The notes under the pieces: model-generated
What the model was told of the DNA's origin: nothing
The model's database searches: none
Seen by the model: the letters and a program-made list of their open reading frames with translations, nothing else
Origin: Luteibacter rhizovicinus
GTDB lineage: Bacteria; Pseudomonadota; Gammaproteobacteria; Xanthomonadales; Rhodanobacteraceae
Direction: 5' to 3'
Assembly (NCBI RefSeq): GCF_004342265.1
Contig: NZ_SMCS01000001.1
Span: 1 to 64,000 of the forward strand
DNA: 64,000 nucleotides
Made by a program: the position numbers and the translations under genes
Shown: positions 9,632-20,289 of the stretch, one piece after another
Position numbering within the stretch: position 1 is the first letter of the stretch
Layout of the letters: each line of letters begins with the position of its first letter

Positions 9632-11755
9632 CTATTGCGCCTTGTCGGCCAGCCCCAGTTCGCTGGCAAAGAACGTCATGCTCAAGACCGTGTCTCCGAC
9701 GCGCTGACTGAATGGCGCACCCGCACCGTGCCCGGCGTTCATGCGCGTCAACAGCAGAGTCGGTCGACGCGACGCGGGCGGCAGGGTCAGGGCCGCGGCT
9801 TGTAGCGCGGCGGCAAATTTGCGCGATTGCCATGGTCCGACATGACTGTCATTGGCTCCGGTGCTGAGCAGCACCGCGGGATACGCGACGTTGGGTTTTA
9901 CGTGTTGTAGCGGCGAATAGGCCAGTGTGGCCCGGGCCTGGGCAGGGTCGCTCATGCTGCCGTATTCGTTGCGGTTGTAGCGGCCGTTGGCCGTCAATAC
10001 TTCATGCCGCGGTATGTCGTAAAGGCCCACTCGCGCCACCACGGCACGATAGTCCTGCGGGTGTTGCACCAGGGATGCTCCCATCAGCAATCCGCCGTCG
10101 CTGATACCGAAAATGCCCAGATGCGCACGATCGGTCCACCCGCTGTCGAGCAGGGCGAGCGATGCGGCGTGAAAGTCGTCTATCACGTTCTGCTTGTGCA
10201 GCTTCTGTCCTTGCGCGTGCCACGTCTCGCCGAATTCATTGCCGCCACGTGTGTTCGCATAGGCCAGTACGCCGCCACGTTCCAGCCACGCCAGTTCGGC
10301 GCCGACAAACCCGGGTCGCACCGGTGAGCCGAAGCCGCCGTAGCCTTCCAGAATCGTCGGGTTGGAACCAGTGGGCCGCACGCCTTTCATGGCCAGGATG
10401 GTCACCGGAATTTTGGTGCCGTCCTTCGATACGCCGTCGATACGATGCACCTCGATGGCCGAGTAATCGGCCGTCGGCTTCACTTCGAATACGGTCTTGA
10501 TGTCGCCCGTTGCGCCGTCGTATTCCACCCATCGGCGTGGCGTTACCCATCCCCGGTAGCTGATCAGTGCCTTGTCCTGGCCGGACCCGGCGGCGATGGC
10601 ATCGATCGCGATGCCCTGCTCGGGCAGTGGCAGGCGGCGCACCAGGGATGCTTTGGCATCGTAGTGTTCCATCCACCAGTCGGGACCCCAGCTGCGTACC
10701 ACCAGGAATCCCTTGCCTAGCGGAGCGACCTGCTGGATCGCACCTTCGCGCTGTTCGAGTACGGTGGTCGCGCGCCCCTTTCCGTCGATCGCCACGACTT
10801 TTCCGCGTGGAGCGTCCTTGAATGCAGTGACATAGAGGCGGTCGGACACCCATACGGCTTTGCGTACGTCGGCGTCTCGACCGAGTACTCGACGGAATGT
10901 CCCGCCCTGGCGCACGAATACCTCCGCCGGTCCGCCGTCCCCCTCGTAGGCAAGGATCGCGGTCTGCGGCTGGACGTCGTTCGAGCTGATCAGCTCGTAC
11001 TCGGCAACCGGCGAGTAGTGCTCGCCAAACACGATGCGATCCGCTGTGGCGGGTGCCCCCAGTGCGTGGTGGACTACCGAGGCATTGAAGAGCTGGACGC
11101 TCGCGCCGGGCTGCGGCGGCACGTAGCGCACGTAAAGAAAGCCTTTGCCGTCGGCATCCCAGGCCAGTCCCGGCGGAGTGGGGCCGCCGCCTGCCCACGG
11201 CAGGGTGTCGGTCAGGGCTTTTCCGCTCTTTACATCGAGCACGTGGAGGGTGGTGAGCTCGTCGCCCCCTTCCTCGGTTCCGTAGGCGAGGTAGCGGCCA
11301 TCCGGCGAAGGCCAGTAGCCGGCCATGGATGCGTTGTCGTTGGCATTCGGATCGAGCACGGGCTGGGCGGCTCCCGCCGGCCATGTCTGGCCGATCAGTA
11401 CCGGCTGCGATTGCGGTGGTACTTGTTGCAGGTAAAACAGCGTGCCACCCACCAGCATGGGCGTGGATCGGGTGGTCGCACTGATGGCCAGCTGTTTGAT
11501 ACGCGCGGTAAGCGCGTCGCCGGCGGAGATCGCGCCCAATACCGCTTCGGTGTGCGCATTCTGTTCGACGATCCATCGCTGGACCGCTGGATCGTCGGCG
11601 CGCTCCAGCCATTGATGGGGATCGGCGGCATCGCCTCCCTGTGGGTTGCCTTGCGTGCCGGGTGGCGGTACGGAGGGGTGACCGGCATCGTGGGCGTGGG
11701 CGCTAACGGCAATAGTCAGCGCAAGGGCGAGGAGGCGGCGGGCGTGCGGATGCAT
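9632..11755 (-). CDS. prolyl oligopeptidase family serine peptidase (S9), exported
   Basis: 707-residue S9 peptidase. A signal peptide (MHPHARRLLALALTIAVSAHA) is followed by an N-terminal beta-propeller region (about 40-430) and a C-terminal alpha/beta-hydrolase domain. The nucleophile elbow is GISDGGLL (the usual pattern is GxSxGG), with the likely acid in GANDSHV and the histidine in NAGHGAG. It should cut proline-containing or other short peptides in the periplasm. The ATG at 11755 is preferred because GGGAG lies five bases upstream and the signal peptide starts there. It interrupts an otherwise conserved obg-rpsT neighbourhood. Confidence 0.9.
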   Translation of the reverse strand: MHPHARRLLALALTIAVSAHAHDAGHPSVPPPGTQGNPQGGDAADPHQWLERADDPAVQRWIVEQNAHTEAVLGAISAGDALTARIKQLAISATTRSTPMLVGGTLFYLQQVPPQSQPVLIGQTWPAGAAQPVLDPNANDNASMAGYWPSPDGRYLAYGTEEGGDELTTLHVLDVKSGKALTDTLPWAGGGPTPPGLAWDADGKGFLYVRYVPPQPGASVQLFNASVVHHALGAPATADRIVFGEHYSPVAEYELISSNDVQPQTAILAYEGDGGPAEVFVRQGGTFRRVLGRDADVRKAVWVSDRLYVTAFKDAPRGKVVAIDGKGRATTVLEQREGAIQQVAPLGKGFLVVRSWGPDWWMEHYDAKASLVRRLPLPEQGIAIDAIAAGSGQDKALISYRGWVTPRRWVEYDGATGDIKTVFEVKPTADYSAIEVHRIDGVSKDGTKIPVTILAMKGVRPTGSNPTILEGYGGFGSPVRPGFVGAELAWLERGGVLAYANTRGGNEFGETWHAQGQKLHKQNVIDDFHAASLALLDSGWTDRAHLGIFGISDGGLLMGASLVQHPQDYRAVVARVGLYDIPRHEVLTANGRYNRNEYGSMSDPAQARATLAYSPLQHVKPNVAYPAVLLSTGANDSHVGPWQSRKFAAALQAAALTLPPASRRPTLLLTRMNAGHGAGAPFSQRVGDTVLSMTFFASELGLADKAQ

Positions 11756-11937
11756 AAGAACTCCCGGTAGAGGGGGCATACGATCTGTCGCGCGAAACTA
11801 GCCTGCCCGGCTGCGGGGTCGCAATAGGCCTTTCAGCTATCAATGAGGCCGTGGGGCGGTATGAAGCAAAAAGATCTTCACACCTTTTCGAGGGGCGGCT
11901 CGGCTTTGCCATCGCTTTCGCGCTGTGACGTTTCGGG

Positions 11938-12179
11938 AGAGCCGTCGGCCACCACCCTCGACGCTCCGGCTTCACCGTCGCTCGGGGAAGGAGAGCCGCT
12001 GCGCGGCTTTTGTTCTATGGCTGGCGCCCCGTCGCGCCCGCGCTGCGGGCGGGGGTTTTTGATTCGGCATCCCTGCCTCAGCAAAAACGGCGGACCATCC
12101 AGGTCCGCCCCCTGCGGGCCTTTTCCGCCCGCAGCGCTCGGTTGCGCAAGTCGCGTCGAGGGTGGTGGCCGACGGCTCT
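11938..12179. repeat. 27-bp perfect inverted repeat with 188-bp spacer
   Basis: The 27 bases at 11938-11964 (beginning AGAGCCGTCGGCC) are the exact reverse complement of 12153-12179 (ending CGACGGCTCT). The match stops abruptly on both sides. Terminal inverted repeats like this could bound a small non-autonomous element; no flanking target-site duplication was obvious. Confidence 0.75.
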
Positions 12180-12313
12180 TCCGGATGTTGCGGTCACGTG
12201 GGGGAAAGCATGGCGTCGACGCATGGGTATAGCTGACCCCATGCCTGCGCACGCCTGCCCATGTGCTCGGCTCGTGCTCTGCCCACAGCCAACCGCAGTC
12301 GACGGTGCCGTGG

Positions 12314-12430
12314 CCGGGTTGGCCCTTGGGGCCGCCTTAGCCGAGGGCCGCGATGCCTAGTGACGGAGCGAAGCGGCGCTACGGCCCGCTCCCGAAGGGA
12401 CGGCGCCGAAGGCCCCAAGGGCCAACCCGG
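12314..12430. repeat. 20-bp perfect inverted repeat with 77-bp spacer
   Basis: The arm at 12314-12333 (CCGGGTTGGCCC...) is exactly complementary to 12411-12430 (...GGGCCAACCCGG). The arms also contain an internal GGCCC/GGGCC palindrome. The spacer itself is GC-rich with GCGGC-type pairing potential. It would form a very stable cruciform or RNA stem-loop. Confidence 0.75.
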
Positions 12431-12555
12431 TCGCGGCTTCCCCGAGGCACGAGCGTGAGCCGACGAAGCCGCTGCCAACACGAGCCGCCCAGCGGCTGTC
12501 CTAACCCAAACAGCAACCAGAAGCGCGAGATCGCCTCCGTAGTGCGTGAAGAGCC

Positions 12556-12582
12556 AAAAAAAAGCCGGCTTTCGCCGGCTTC
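12556..12582 (-). terminator. intrinsic terminator of rpsT
   Basis: On the minus strand, AAGCCGGC-GAAA-GCCGGCTT is followed by a run of T residues (the plus strand shows eight A residues at 12556-12563). It lies 24 bases downstream of the rpsT stop. Confidence 0.85.
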
Positions 12583-12605
12583 TTCGTGAACGCAGTCGCG
12601 CAGGC

Positions 12606-12869
12606 TTATGCCAGGTCGCGGATCTTGGCGTTCAGGCGGCTCTTGTGACGGGCAGCCTTGTTCTTGTGGATCAGGCCGCGAGCGGCGTAACGATCCATGA
12701 CAGGCACGGCAACGGCGTAAGCGGACGTTGCGCCAGCCTTATCCTTGGCGTCGATCGCCTTGACGACCTTCTTAAGTGCGGAACGCACCATGGAACGCGC
12801 GCTGACGTTGCGCAGACGGCGCTGCTCCGACTGACGCGCACGCTTCTTCGCGGACTTGATGTTGGCCAA
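12606..12869 (-). CDS. rpsT: 30S ribosomal protein S20
   Basis: 87 residues, the normal length, beginning [18 protein letters not shown] and with the basic [12 protein letters not shown] segment that binds 16S rRNA. The start codon is TTG at 12869, preceded by GGAG eight bases upstream. The upstream in-frame ATG at 12923 would add a non-homologous extension and is rejected. E. coli rpsT also uses a UUG start, linked to its autogenous control, so the weak start may be conserved for regulation here (inference). Confidence 0.96.
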   Translation of the reverse strand: MANIKSAKKRARQSEQRRLRNVSARSMVRSALKKVVKAIDAKDKAGATSAYAVAVPVMDRYAARGLIHKNKAARHKSRLNAKIRDLA

Positions 12870-13081
12870 GGGAAAACTCCAGAGTTCGGTTGGACTTGAA
12901 AAAGACGCCCAGTATGCGGTCAATGCGCCGCTACGTCAACAGCTTAGGCCGTTCACGGGCGTGTCGTGGGGGTGTCGGGGCACGGTGCCCGTAAAAGCGC
13001 CGAATAGCTACTGTCTTCCTGCCGGCCGCCGCTGTCAAACTACCGCGCTTCCCTATCGCGGCCAAGGCACCTGTTCCAAGG

Positions 13082-14689
13082 ATGAAAACCCCCAGTCTTC
13101 TGCGCGGCATGCTGTCTTTCAGCGGCATGACCATGGTGTCCCGTGTGCTCGGTCTGGTGCGCGACATGGCGATCAACGCCTCGTTCGGCGCGAACGCCGC
13201 TACCGACGCCTTCTGGGTCGCGTTCCGCATTCCCAACTTCATGCGTCGGCTGTTCGCGGAGGGTTCGTTCTCCACTGCCTTCGTTCCGGTGTTCACCGAG
13301 GTCAAGGAGACCCGGCCGCATGCGGAGCTGAAGTCCCTGATGGCGCGTACGTCGGGCACGCTCGGCGGGGTATTGCTGGTCGTGACGGCGGTGGGAATTA
13401 TTTTCGCGCCGCAGGTGACCGCGCTGTTTTCGCCCGGTGCCGTGGACACGCCGGAGAAATTCGAACTGACCGTCAACCTGCTGCGTCTGACGTTTCCGTT
13501 CCTGCTTTTTGTTTCGTTGACGGCTCTGTCGGGCGGGGCGCTCAACAGCTTCCATCGCTTCGGACTGCCGGCGCTGACACCGGTGATCCTCAATCTGTGC
13601 ATGATCGCCGGTGCCCTGTGGCTGGCGCCCCGGCTGCATACGCCGATCATGGCGATGGGTTGGGCGATCCTTGTCGCGGGCATTCTGCAACTGGCTTTCC
13701 AGCTACCCGCCCTGAAGGGCCTCGACCTGCTGGCGCTGCCGCGCTGGGGTTGGAGTTCGCCGGATGTGCGCCGGATCATGAAGCTGATGGTGCCGACGTT
13801 GTTTGGCTCGTCGGTGGCGCAGATCAATTTGCTGCTCGATACCGTGATTGCTTCGTTGCTGATTGCCGGTTCGCAGAGCTGGCTTTCGCAGGCGGATCGT
13901 TTTCTCGAATTGCCGCTGGGTGTCTTCGGCGTGGCGCTGGGTACCGTGATCCTGCCGTCGCTGTCGCGCCATCATGTGGCGACCGATCGCGAGGGCTTTT
14001 CGCGTGCCCTGGACTGGGGTCTGCGCACGACGCTGCTGATTGCCGTGCCGGCGATGTTCGCGCTGATGCTGCTCTCCGAGCCGCTGGTGGCGACGATTTT
14101 CCAGCATGGACGCTTCACGCCGTTCGACACGCACATGGCGTCGCTGTCGATCTCCGCGCTCAGCTTCGGCCTGCCGGCGTTCGCGCTCGTGAAGGTGCTG
14201 CTGCCGGCTTTTTATGCTCGCAAGGACACTCGCACGCCCGTGCGCGCCGGCGTCGCGTCGCTGGTCGCGAACATGGTTTTCAACGTGCTGTTCCTGACGC
14301 TGCTGTTCTCGCTGTGGGCGTCCCCGGCGCAGAAGGCGGGCTCGTGGATGGAGTCCCTGTCGCAGATCCCCGGGCTGCATATGGCCCTGGGAATGGCCAG
14401 TGCCCTGGCCAGCTATCTCAACCTCGCGCTGCTGTGGCACTGGCTGAAGAAGTCGGGTGTCTATCAGCTCCAGCCGGGCTGGGGTCGCCATCTCGCACGA
14501 CTGGCCCTGGCCTGCGGCGCCATGATCGTTGTGCTGCTCGGCGGCCTGTGGCTGTGGCCGGACTGGACGGACGCGGAGAAATGGACCCGCGTCATCCGGC
14601 TTGCCGTGCTGGTATGCGCGGGTGGCGGCGCCTATCTGGTGGCCCTGTTCGGCGCCGGTTTCCGCCTGAGCGAGCTTCGCGGCCGATGA
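13082..14689 (+). CDS. murJ: lipid II flippase MurJ
   Basis: 535-residue polytopic membrane protein of the MviN/MurJ family with about 14 hydrophobic segments. Characteristic early motifs are SGMTMVSRVLGLVRD (TM1) and FWVAFRIPNFMRRLFAEGSFS (about residues 36-56), which includes the conserved Arg residues lining the flippase cavity. It moves lipid-linked peptidoglycan precursor across the inner membrane. It opens the murJ-ribF-ileS-lspA-ispH run, with all genes in the same direction and short gaps, and is divergent from rpsT across about 210 bases. Confidence 0.97.
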   Translation: MKTPSLLRGMLSFSGMTMVSRVLGLVRDMAINASFGANAATDAFWVAFRIPNFMRRLFAEGSFSTAFVPVFTEVKETRPHAELKSLMARTSGTLGGVLLVVTAVGIIFAPQVTALFSPGAVDTPEKFELTVNLLRLTFPFLLFVSLTALSGGALNSFHRFGLPALTPVILNLCMIAGALWLAPRLHTPIMAMGWAILVAGILQLAFQLPALKGLDLLALPRWGWSSPDVRRIMKLMVPTLFGSSVAQINLLLDTVIASLLIAGSQSWLSQADRFLELPLGVFGVALGTVILPSLSRHHVATDREGFSRALDWGLRTTLLIAVPAMFALMLLSEPLVATIFQHGRFTPFDTHMASLSISALSFGLPAFALVKVLLPAFYARKDTRTPVRAGVASLVANMVFNVLFLTLLFSLWASPAQKAGSWMESLSQIPGLHMALGMASALASYLNLALLWHWLKKSGVYQLQPGWGRHLARLALACGAMIVVLLGGLWLWPDWTDAEKWTRVIRLAVLVCAGGGAYLVALFGAGFRLSELRGR

Positions 14690-14801
14690 CCCCGGCGGCG
14701 TCGCATTGTGCAGCGCAATGCTGCGGCTATACTGGCCCGATGGCTTTTATTCCGCTTCGCCCACGCTGCCTCGCTTGCGCCCCGATGGGGAGCGTTCGTC
14801 C

Positions 14802-15758
14802 ATGACGCTCAACCTTCATCGCGACGTCGACGGGCCGTGCCTCGTCCCCGAGGGAAGCGTGCTGGCTATCGGCGCGTTCGATGGCCTGCATCGCGGCCAC
14901 CAGGCGCTGCTGGCCGAAGTGCGCCAGCGTGCCGCCGCGCGTGGGCTGGTGCCCGCCGTGGTGACATTCGAGCCGCTGCCGCGTGCTTTCTTTTCCCCGA
15001 CGCCGGTGCCGCGCCTGACGAGTCTTCGCGAGAAGGTCGAGGGCATGACGGCGGCCGGTATCCGCGATCTGCTTTCCCTGCGCTTCGACACCGCGCTGAC
15101 CCAGATGTCCGCCGAGGACTTCGTTCGTCGCGTGCTGGTCGAGCGCATGTCGGCACGGGAAGTCTGGGTCGGGTCGGATTTCCGCTTCGGTCACCGGCGT
15201 ACCGGCGATTTCGCGTTGCTGGAATCGATGGGCGCGGAACTCGGTTTCACGGCGCATGCCGTCGAGCCGGTGCTGATCGACGGCGAGCGTGTTTCGGCGT
15301 CGCGCGTGCGCACGTTGCTGGCCGAAGGCCGTTTCGCCGAAGCCACGCCGTTGCTGGGGCGGCCGTTCGTCATCGACGGTCACGTCGAGTACGGCAATCA
15401 GTTGGGCCGCACACTTGGTTATCCCACCGCCAACATCCATCTTGGAGATCGCATCAGTCCGATCCAGGGCATTTTCGCGGTGCGGATCGGCGTGGGCGAG
15501 GGACCGTGCAGCTGGCCGGGCGTGGCGAGCCTCGGCACGCGACCCACGGTGAACGAAGTGCGCGAGCCTTTGCTCGAGGCGCACCTGTTCGATTTCAGCG
15601 GCGATCTCTACGGCCGCCGCATCGCCGTGGAATTCGTCGCGAAGTTGCGCGACGAAGAAAAATTCGATGACCTCGACGCCCTGACCGTACAGATGCGCCA
15701 GGACGAAAAGGCCGCCCGGCAAGCCCTTGGAATGAACCCCATACTTGTCGATGCATGA
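14802..15758 (+). CDS. ribF: bifunctional riboflavin kinase / FAD synthetase
   Basis: 318-residue RibF, which converts riboflavin to FMN and then FAD. The N-terminal FAD synthetase domain shows [14 protein letters not shown] (residues 22-35, nucleotidyltransferase HxGH-like motif) and [14 protein letters not shown]. The C-terminal flavokinase domain shows [13 protein letters not shown] and [11 protein letters not shown]. The ATG at 14802 gives the family-typical N-terminus; a longer frame upstream lacks support. Its stop overlaps a possible upstream ATG of ileS, so the two genes are closely linked. Confidence 0.97.
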   Translation: MTLNLHRDVDGPCLVPEGSVLAIGAFDGLHRGHQALLAEVRQRAAARGLVPAVVTFEPLPRAFFSPTPVPRLTSLREKVEGMTAAGIRDLLSLRFDTALTQMSAEDFVRRVLVERMSAREVWVGSDFRFGHRRTGDFALLESMGAELGFTAHAVEPVLIDGERVSASRVRTLLAEGRFAEATPLLGRPFVIDGHVEYGNQLGRTLGYPTANIHLGDRISPIQGIFAVRIGVGEGPCSWPGVASLGTRPTVNEVREPLLEAHLFDFSGDLYGRRIAVEFVAKLRDEEKFDDLDALTVQMRQDEKAARQALGMNPILVDA

Positions 15759-15808
15759 ACGACGGACGCCATGAGGCGCCCCGAACAGATAACCAGCGGT
15801 TGCGAGCA

Positions 15809-18670
15809 ATGACCCAGGATTACAAGAGCACGATCAATCTGCCGCAGACGGATTTCCCGATGCGCGGCGACCTTCCCAAGCGCGAGCCGACCTGGCTCGA
15901 GACGTGGGAGCGTGTCGGCCGCTATGCGCAGATTCAGGAAAAAGCCGCGAATCGCGACAAGGTTTTCGTGCTGCACGATGGCCCGCCTTACGCCAATGGC
16001 GTCATTCACCTGGGCCACTCGGTCAATAAGGTGCTGAAGGACGTCACGGTCAAGTCGAAGCTGCTGGCCGGTTACCGCGCGCCGTACGTACCTGGCTGGG
16101 ACTGCCACGGACTGCCGATCGAAATCGCCATCGAGAAGAAATTCGGCAAGGCGGGCGACAAGCTCACCGCCGCCGAATTCCGCCAGAAGTGCCGCGAATA
16201 CGCGATGGCGCAGATCGATCTGCAGCGCGTCGACTTCAAGCGCCTGGGCATCCTCGGCGACTGGGAACGTCCGTACCGCACGCTCGATTTCACCTACGAA
16301 GCCGACATGATCCGCGCGCTTGCGCGTATCGTCGAGAACGGCCACGTCGTGCGCGGCGCCAAGCCGGTCTACTGGTGCTTCGACTGCGGTTCGGCGCTTG
16401 CCGAAGCCGAGATCGAATACGCCGACAAGGTTTCGCCGGCCGTCGACGTGGCCTACGACGCGGTCGATCCGGTGTCGTTCGGCGCGCTGTTCGGCGTCGC
16501 CTCGGGTGACGCGATCATTGCCGTGCCCATCTGGACGACGACGCCCTGGACCCTCCCGTCCAGCCAGGCGGTATCGCTGGGTGGCGAACTCGAATACGTG
16601 CTGGTCGAAGGTCCCGCGCGCGACGGCCGTCGCCTGCTGCTGGTGATCGCCGAACCGCTGGCGGAAAAGGCCCTCGCGCGCTACGGCGTGGATACCGTGA
16701 CCATCCTCGGTCGCGTGCAGGGCGCGGTGCTGGAAAACCAGTCGCTGCACCATCCGTTCTACAGCCGTCACGTTCCGCTCGTCCTCGGCGACCACGTGTC
16801 GTCCGAAGACGGTACCGGTGCGGTGCATACCGCGCCCGACCATGGCGCGGACGACTTCGTCGTCGGCCGGAACTACGGCATCGGCACGCTGAACCTCGTC
16901 GACGGTCGCGGCGTTTATCGCAGCGACACGCCGCTGGCGGGCGATGTGGAACTGGGCGGCCAGCACATCTGGAAGGCCAACGACATCATCGTCGAGCTGC
17001 TGCGTTCGCGTGGCGTGCTGCTTGCCGCGTCGAAGCTTTCGCACAGCTATCCGCATTGCTGGCGCCACAAGACGCCGGTCATCTTCCGCGCCACGCCGCA
17101 GTGGTTCATCAGCATGGAGCAGGCCGACCTGCGCCGCACCGCGCTGTCGTCGGTCAAGAACGTGCGCTGGGTGCCGGGCTGGGGCGAGGAGCGCATCGCG
17201 GGCATGGTTGAAGGCCGTCCCGACTGGTGTATCTCGCGTCAGCGCACCTGGGGCGTGCCTATCGCCCTGTTCGTGGACAAGGCGACGCACGAGCCGCACC
17301 CGGATAGCGTCCAGCTGCTGGAAAAAGTGGCGGACCGCGTGGCCAAAGAAGGCATCGATACCTGGTTCACGCTCGACGCGCGCGATTTCCTGGGAGACGA
17401 CGCCGACCAGTACGAAAAAGTCACCGACGTCCTCGACGTCTGGTTCGATTCCGGCGTCAGCCATTACGCGGTCATCGGCGCGCGTCCCGAGCTGCAGGCG
17501 GGCGATGCCACCGAATACAAAGTCATGTATCTCGAAGGCTCCGACCAGCATCGCGGCTGGTTCCAGTCGTCGCTGCTGACTTCCGCGGCCATCAATGGCC
17601 GTGCACCTTACGACCACGTGCTGACCCACGGCTTCACCGTGGACGCGCAGGGACGCAAGATGTCGAAGTCGCTGGGCAACGGTATCGAGCCGCAGGACAT
17701 CATGAAGGCCCTTGGTGCGGACATCCTGCGCCTGTGGATATGCTCCACCGACTACCGCAACGAGATGTCGCTGTCGGACGAGATCCTGAAGCGCGTGGCG
17801 GATACATATCGCCGCGTGCGCAACACCGCGCGCTTCCTGCTCGGCAACCTCGACGGCTTCGATCCGGACAAGCACCTGCTGAGCGTGGATGCATGCGTCG
17901 ATCTCGATCGCTGGGCCGTGCAGCAGGCGCACGAAACGCAGACGGCGATCATTGCGGCGTACGAGCGTTACGACTTTCCCGAAATCGTCCAGCGCGTGCA
18001 GAATTTCTGCACGAACGAACTGGGTGCGCTCTACCTCGACATCACGAAGGATCGCCTCTACACGATGCCGACCGACAGTCGCGGCCGTCGCAGTGCGCAG
18101 AGTGCGATGTACCGCATCCTCGAGGCGTTGGTGCGCTGGCTGGCGCCGATGACGACGTTCACGGCCGAGGAAGTCTGGGCGCACATGCCCGGTTCGCGCG
18201 GTGAATCGGTGTTGTTCGAAACCTGGTACGACGGTCTGGATGGCAAGCGTTTCGATGCGGATGCCCGCGCGTCGTGGTCTCAGCTTCTCGCGATCCGCGA
18301 CACTGCCTCGCGCGTGCTGGAAGGCATGCGCAGGGACGGGTTGATCGGCGCATCGCTGGACGCGACGCTGACCGTTTATGCGGATGGCGCGCTGCGCAAT
18401 CGCCTTGCGGAATCGGGCGATGAGCTGCGCTTCTTCTTCATCACGTCCGACGTGTCGCTGGCGGCGCCGGAAGACCGCCCGGCGGATGCCGTGCGCGTCG
18501 ATATCGAAGGTGTCGAGGCATGGGTTTCGGCCGGCGTCAGCGACGCGGCGAAGTGCATCCGCTGCTGGCACCATCGCAAGGACGTCGGCGTCGACCCCGC
18601 GCATCCGGAAATCTGCGGACGTTGCGTCGAGAACATCACGGGGCAGGGCGAAGACCGTCGCTGGTTCTGA
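15809..18670 (+). CDS. ileS: isoleucyl-tRNA synthetase
   Basis: 953-residue class I aminoacyl-tRNA synthetase charging tRNA-Ile. The HIGH motif appears as [13 protein letters not shown] (about residue 59), the KMSKS motif as [10 protein letters not shown] (about 616), and a CP1 editing domain lies between them ([23 protein letters not shown]). A C-terminal zinc-binding cluster CIRCWHH...CGRCVENI (about 917-945) is typical of the bacterial (IleS1) type. The ATG at 15809 matches the family start [20 protein letters not shown]; an ATG 54 bases upstream is less likely. Confidence 0.97.
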   Translation: MTQDYKSTINLPQTDFPMRGDLPKREPTWLETWERVGRYAQIQEKAANRDKVFVLHDGPPYANGVIHLGHSVNKVLKDVTVKSKLLAGYRAPYVPGWDCHGLPIEIAIEKKFGKAGDKLTAAEFRQKCREYAMAQIDLQRVDFKRLGILGDWERPYRTLDFTYEADMIRALARIVENGHVVRGAKPVYWCFDCGSALAEAEIEYADKVSPAVDVAYDAVDPVSFGALFGVASGDAIIAVPIWTTTPWTLPSSQAVSLGGELEYVLVEGPARDGRRLLLVIAEPLAEKALARYGVDTVTILGRVQGAVLENQSLHHPFYSRHVPLVLGDHVSSEDGTGAVHTAPDHGADDFVVGRNYGIGTLNLVDGRGVYRSDTPLAGDVELGGQHIWKANDIIVELLRSRGVLLAASKLSHSYPHCWRHKTPVIFRATPQWFISMEQADLRRTALSSVKNVRWVPGWGEERIAGMVEGRPDWCISRQRTWGVPIALFVDKATHEPHPDSVQLLEKVADRVAKEGIDTWFTLDARDFLGDDADQYEKVTDVLDVWFDSGVSHYAVIGARPELQAGDATEYKVMYLEGSDQHRGWFQSSLLTSAAINGRAPYDHVLTHGFTVDAQGRKMSKSLGNGIEPQDIMKALGADILRLWICSTDYRNEMSLSDEILKRVADTYRRVRNTARFLLGNLDGFDPDKHLLSVDACVDLDRWAVQQAHETQTAIIAAYERYDFPEIVQRVQNFCTNELGALYLDITKDRLYTMPTDSRGRRSAQSAMYRILEALVRWLAPMTTFTAEEVWAHMPGSRGESVLFETWYDGLDGKRFDADARASWSQLLAIRDTASRVLEGMRRDGLIGASLDATLTVYADGALRNRLAESGDELRFFFITSDVSLAAPEDRPADAVRVDIEGVEAWVSAGVSDAAKCIRCWHHRKDVGVDPAHPEICGRCVENITGQGEDRRWF

Positions 18671-18743
18671 TCGTCCACTGTTCCGACGCCGCGCCGCACG
18701 TTAAGTGCGGCGCGGTCGCCCTCCACGTAAAACGGCGCCTTCC

Positions 18744-19250
18744 ATGACGACTCGCATCAAACCGAACGCCCTGACCTGGCTCTGGCTCGCCGCCGCCGTG
18801 ATCGTGCTCGACCAGCTGACCAAGTGGTGGGCTCTCACCGCGTTGCAGCCGGCCGAAACGCCGCATCCGGTGATTCCCGGCGTCCTCAATTGGATGCTGA
18901 CCTTCAATACCGGCGCCGCGTTCAGTTTTCTCGCGGACAGCGCCGGCTGGCAGCGCTGGTTCTTCGTCCTGCTGGCGCTGGGCATCAGCGGGACGTTGAG
19001 CGTCTGGCTGAGTCGCACACCCCGGCGCGACTGGCGCACGGCTTTGCCGCTGGCCCTGATCGTCGGCGGTGCGGTGGGTAATGTCATAGATCGCTTCCAC
19101 GCGGCCAAAGTCACCGATTTCATCCAGGTTTTCATTGGCGACTACCCGTTTCCGGTCTTCAACGTCGCCGATTCGGCAATCAGCGTGGGGGCCGTCGCCC
19201 TGATCGTATTCGGCCTGTTTTCAGCGAAGCCCGCAGCCGACGTGCGATAA
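18744..19250 (+). CDS. lspA: prolipoprotein signal peptidase (signal peptidase II)
   Basis: 168-residue inner-membrane aspartyl protease that removes signal peptides from diacylglyceryl-modified prolipoproteins. Four hydrophobic segments are present. The catalytic aspartates lie in GNVIDRF and [11 protein letters not shown], and the conserved [10 protein letters not shown] segment precedes them. It follows ileS as in most gammaproteobacteria. The ATG at 18744 was chosen because the frame upstream (PRRKTAPS) is not conserved-looking. Confidence 0.96.
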   Translation: MTTRIKPNALTWLWLAAAVIVLDQLTKWWALTALQPAETPHPVIPGVLNWMLTFNTGAAFSFLADSAGWQRWFFVLLALGISGTLSVWLSRTPRRDWRTALPLALIVGGAVGNVIDRFHAAKVTDFIQVFIGDYPFPVFNVADSAISVGAVALIVFGLFSAKPAADVR

Positions 19251-19305
19251 TTCCGGGGTCGGCGCTACCCTTTCGGGCATCGCCATTCCCCTCGTCGAGG
19301 TTCGC

Positions 19306-20247
19306 TTGGATATCCTTCTCGCCAATCCCCGTGGTTTCTGCGCCGGCGTGGACCGCGCCATCGCCATCGTCGAGCGCGCGCTGGAATCCTACGGCGCGCC
19401 CATCTACGTGCGCCACGAAGTCGTCCACAACCGCTTCGTCGTCGAGCGTCTGCGCGCCGATGGCGCGGTGTTCGTGGAAGAGCTGGACGACGTGCCGGAC
19501 GGCGCCACGGTGATCTTCAGCGCTCATGGCGTACCGAAGGCCGTGCGCGAAGAAGCCGACCGTCGCCGCCTGAACGTCTTCGACGCCACGTGCCCGCTGG
19601 TCACCAAGGTCCATATGGAGGTCGCGCGCCTCGGCCGCGCGGGCCACGACGTCGTGCTGATCGGCCATGCCGGTCATCCGGAGGTCGAGGGCACCATGGG
19701 GCAGTGGAATCCGAACAACGCGGGCAGCATCTACCTCATCGAATCCGTCGACGACGTGCAGATGCTGGTACCCGCCCAGCCCGACACGCTGGCCTTCGTC
19801 ACGCAGACCACGCTCTCGGTGGACGACACCATCGCGATCATCGCCGCGCTGCGCGCCCGTTTCCCGGGCATCGAAGGTCCGCGCAAGGATGACATCTGCT
19901 ACGCCACACAGAACCGCCAGGACGCCGTGCGCCGCCTCGCCGACGCCGTCGACCTCGTGCTGGTGGTGGGCTCGGTCAACAGCTCCAACTCCAACCGCCT
20001 GAAGGAACTGGCCGAAAAGCAGGGCGTCCCGTCGTATCTCATCGACGGCGCCGAGCACATCGACCGCGCCTGGCTGGACGGGAAAACTCGCATCGGCGTG
20101 ACCGCAGGCGCTTCGGCCCCGGAAAAGCTGGTCCGGGAAGTCATCGCCCGCCTGCAATCCTGGGGCGCCGGTACGGTCCGTGAACTCGACGGCGAGGCCG
20201 AGAACATCACGTTCGCGCTGCCCAAGGAGCTTCGTCTCGCAAGCTGA
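19306..20247 (+). CDS. ispH: 4-hydroxy-3-methylbut-2-enyl diphosphate reductase
   Basis: 313-residue iron-sulfur enzyme making IPP and DMAPP in the last step of the MEP isoprenoid pathway. The three cluster cysteines lie in GFCAGVDRA (residue 12), [11 protein letters not shown] (about 97) and [10 protein letters not shown] (about 198). The HGVP, GHxGHPEVEG and SxNSSNSNR substrate-binding motifs are present. The start is TTG at 19306, preceded by GAGG five bases upstream; no in-frame ATG fits the conserved N-terminus [14 protein letters not shown]. fkpB, often found between lspA and ispH, is absent. Confidence 0.97.
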   Translation: MDILLANPRGFCAGVDRAIAIVERALESYGAPIYVRHEVVHNRFVVERLRADGAVFVEELDDVPDGATVIFSAHGVPKAVREEADRRRLNVFDATCPLVTKVHMEVARLGRAGHDVVLIGHAGHPEVEGTMGQWNPNNAGSIYLIESVDDVQMLVPAQPDTLAFVTQTTLSVDDTIAIIAALRARFPGIEGPRKDDICYATQNRQDAVRRLADAVDLVLVVGSVNSSNSNRLKELAEKQGVPSYLIDGAEHIDRAWLDGKTRIGVTAGASAPEKLVREVIARLQSWGAGTVRELDGEAENITFALPKELRLAS

Positions 20248-20289
20248 CGCTTGCGCACGAAGGCAAGGATCTTTAGAATTCCGCGTCTC

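Larger units (their letters stand above)
11756..12555. other. gene-poor region rich in inverted repeats
   Basis: No credible gene is found in about 800 bases between two minus-strand genes; open frames here have no recognisable protein features. The region holds two long perfect inverted repeats, annotated separately. It also holds a hairpin at 12089-12109 with arms GGCGGACC/GGTCCGCC that is followed on the minus strand by GTTTTTG, terminator-like in the leftward direction, and a GCCCGC-rich hairpin near 12035-12060 followed by TTTTT on the plus strand. It might encode structured RNA or be a decayed mobile element. This is inference only. Confidence 0.5.

Noticed and set aside
11843-12481. 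Several short open frames in the repeat-rich gap
   Set aside because: They overlap each other on both strands, consist of inverted-repeat sequence, and lack ribosome sites or protein-like composition.
15608-18604. 998-codon open frame opposite ileS
   Set aside because: Antisense shadow; ileS has all class I synthetase motifs.
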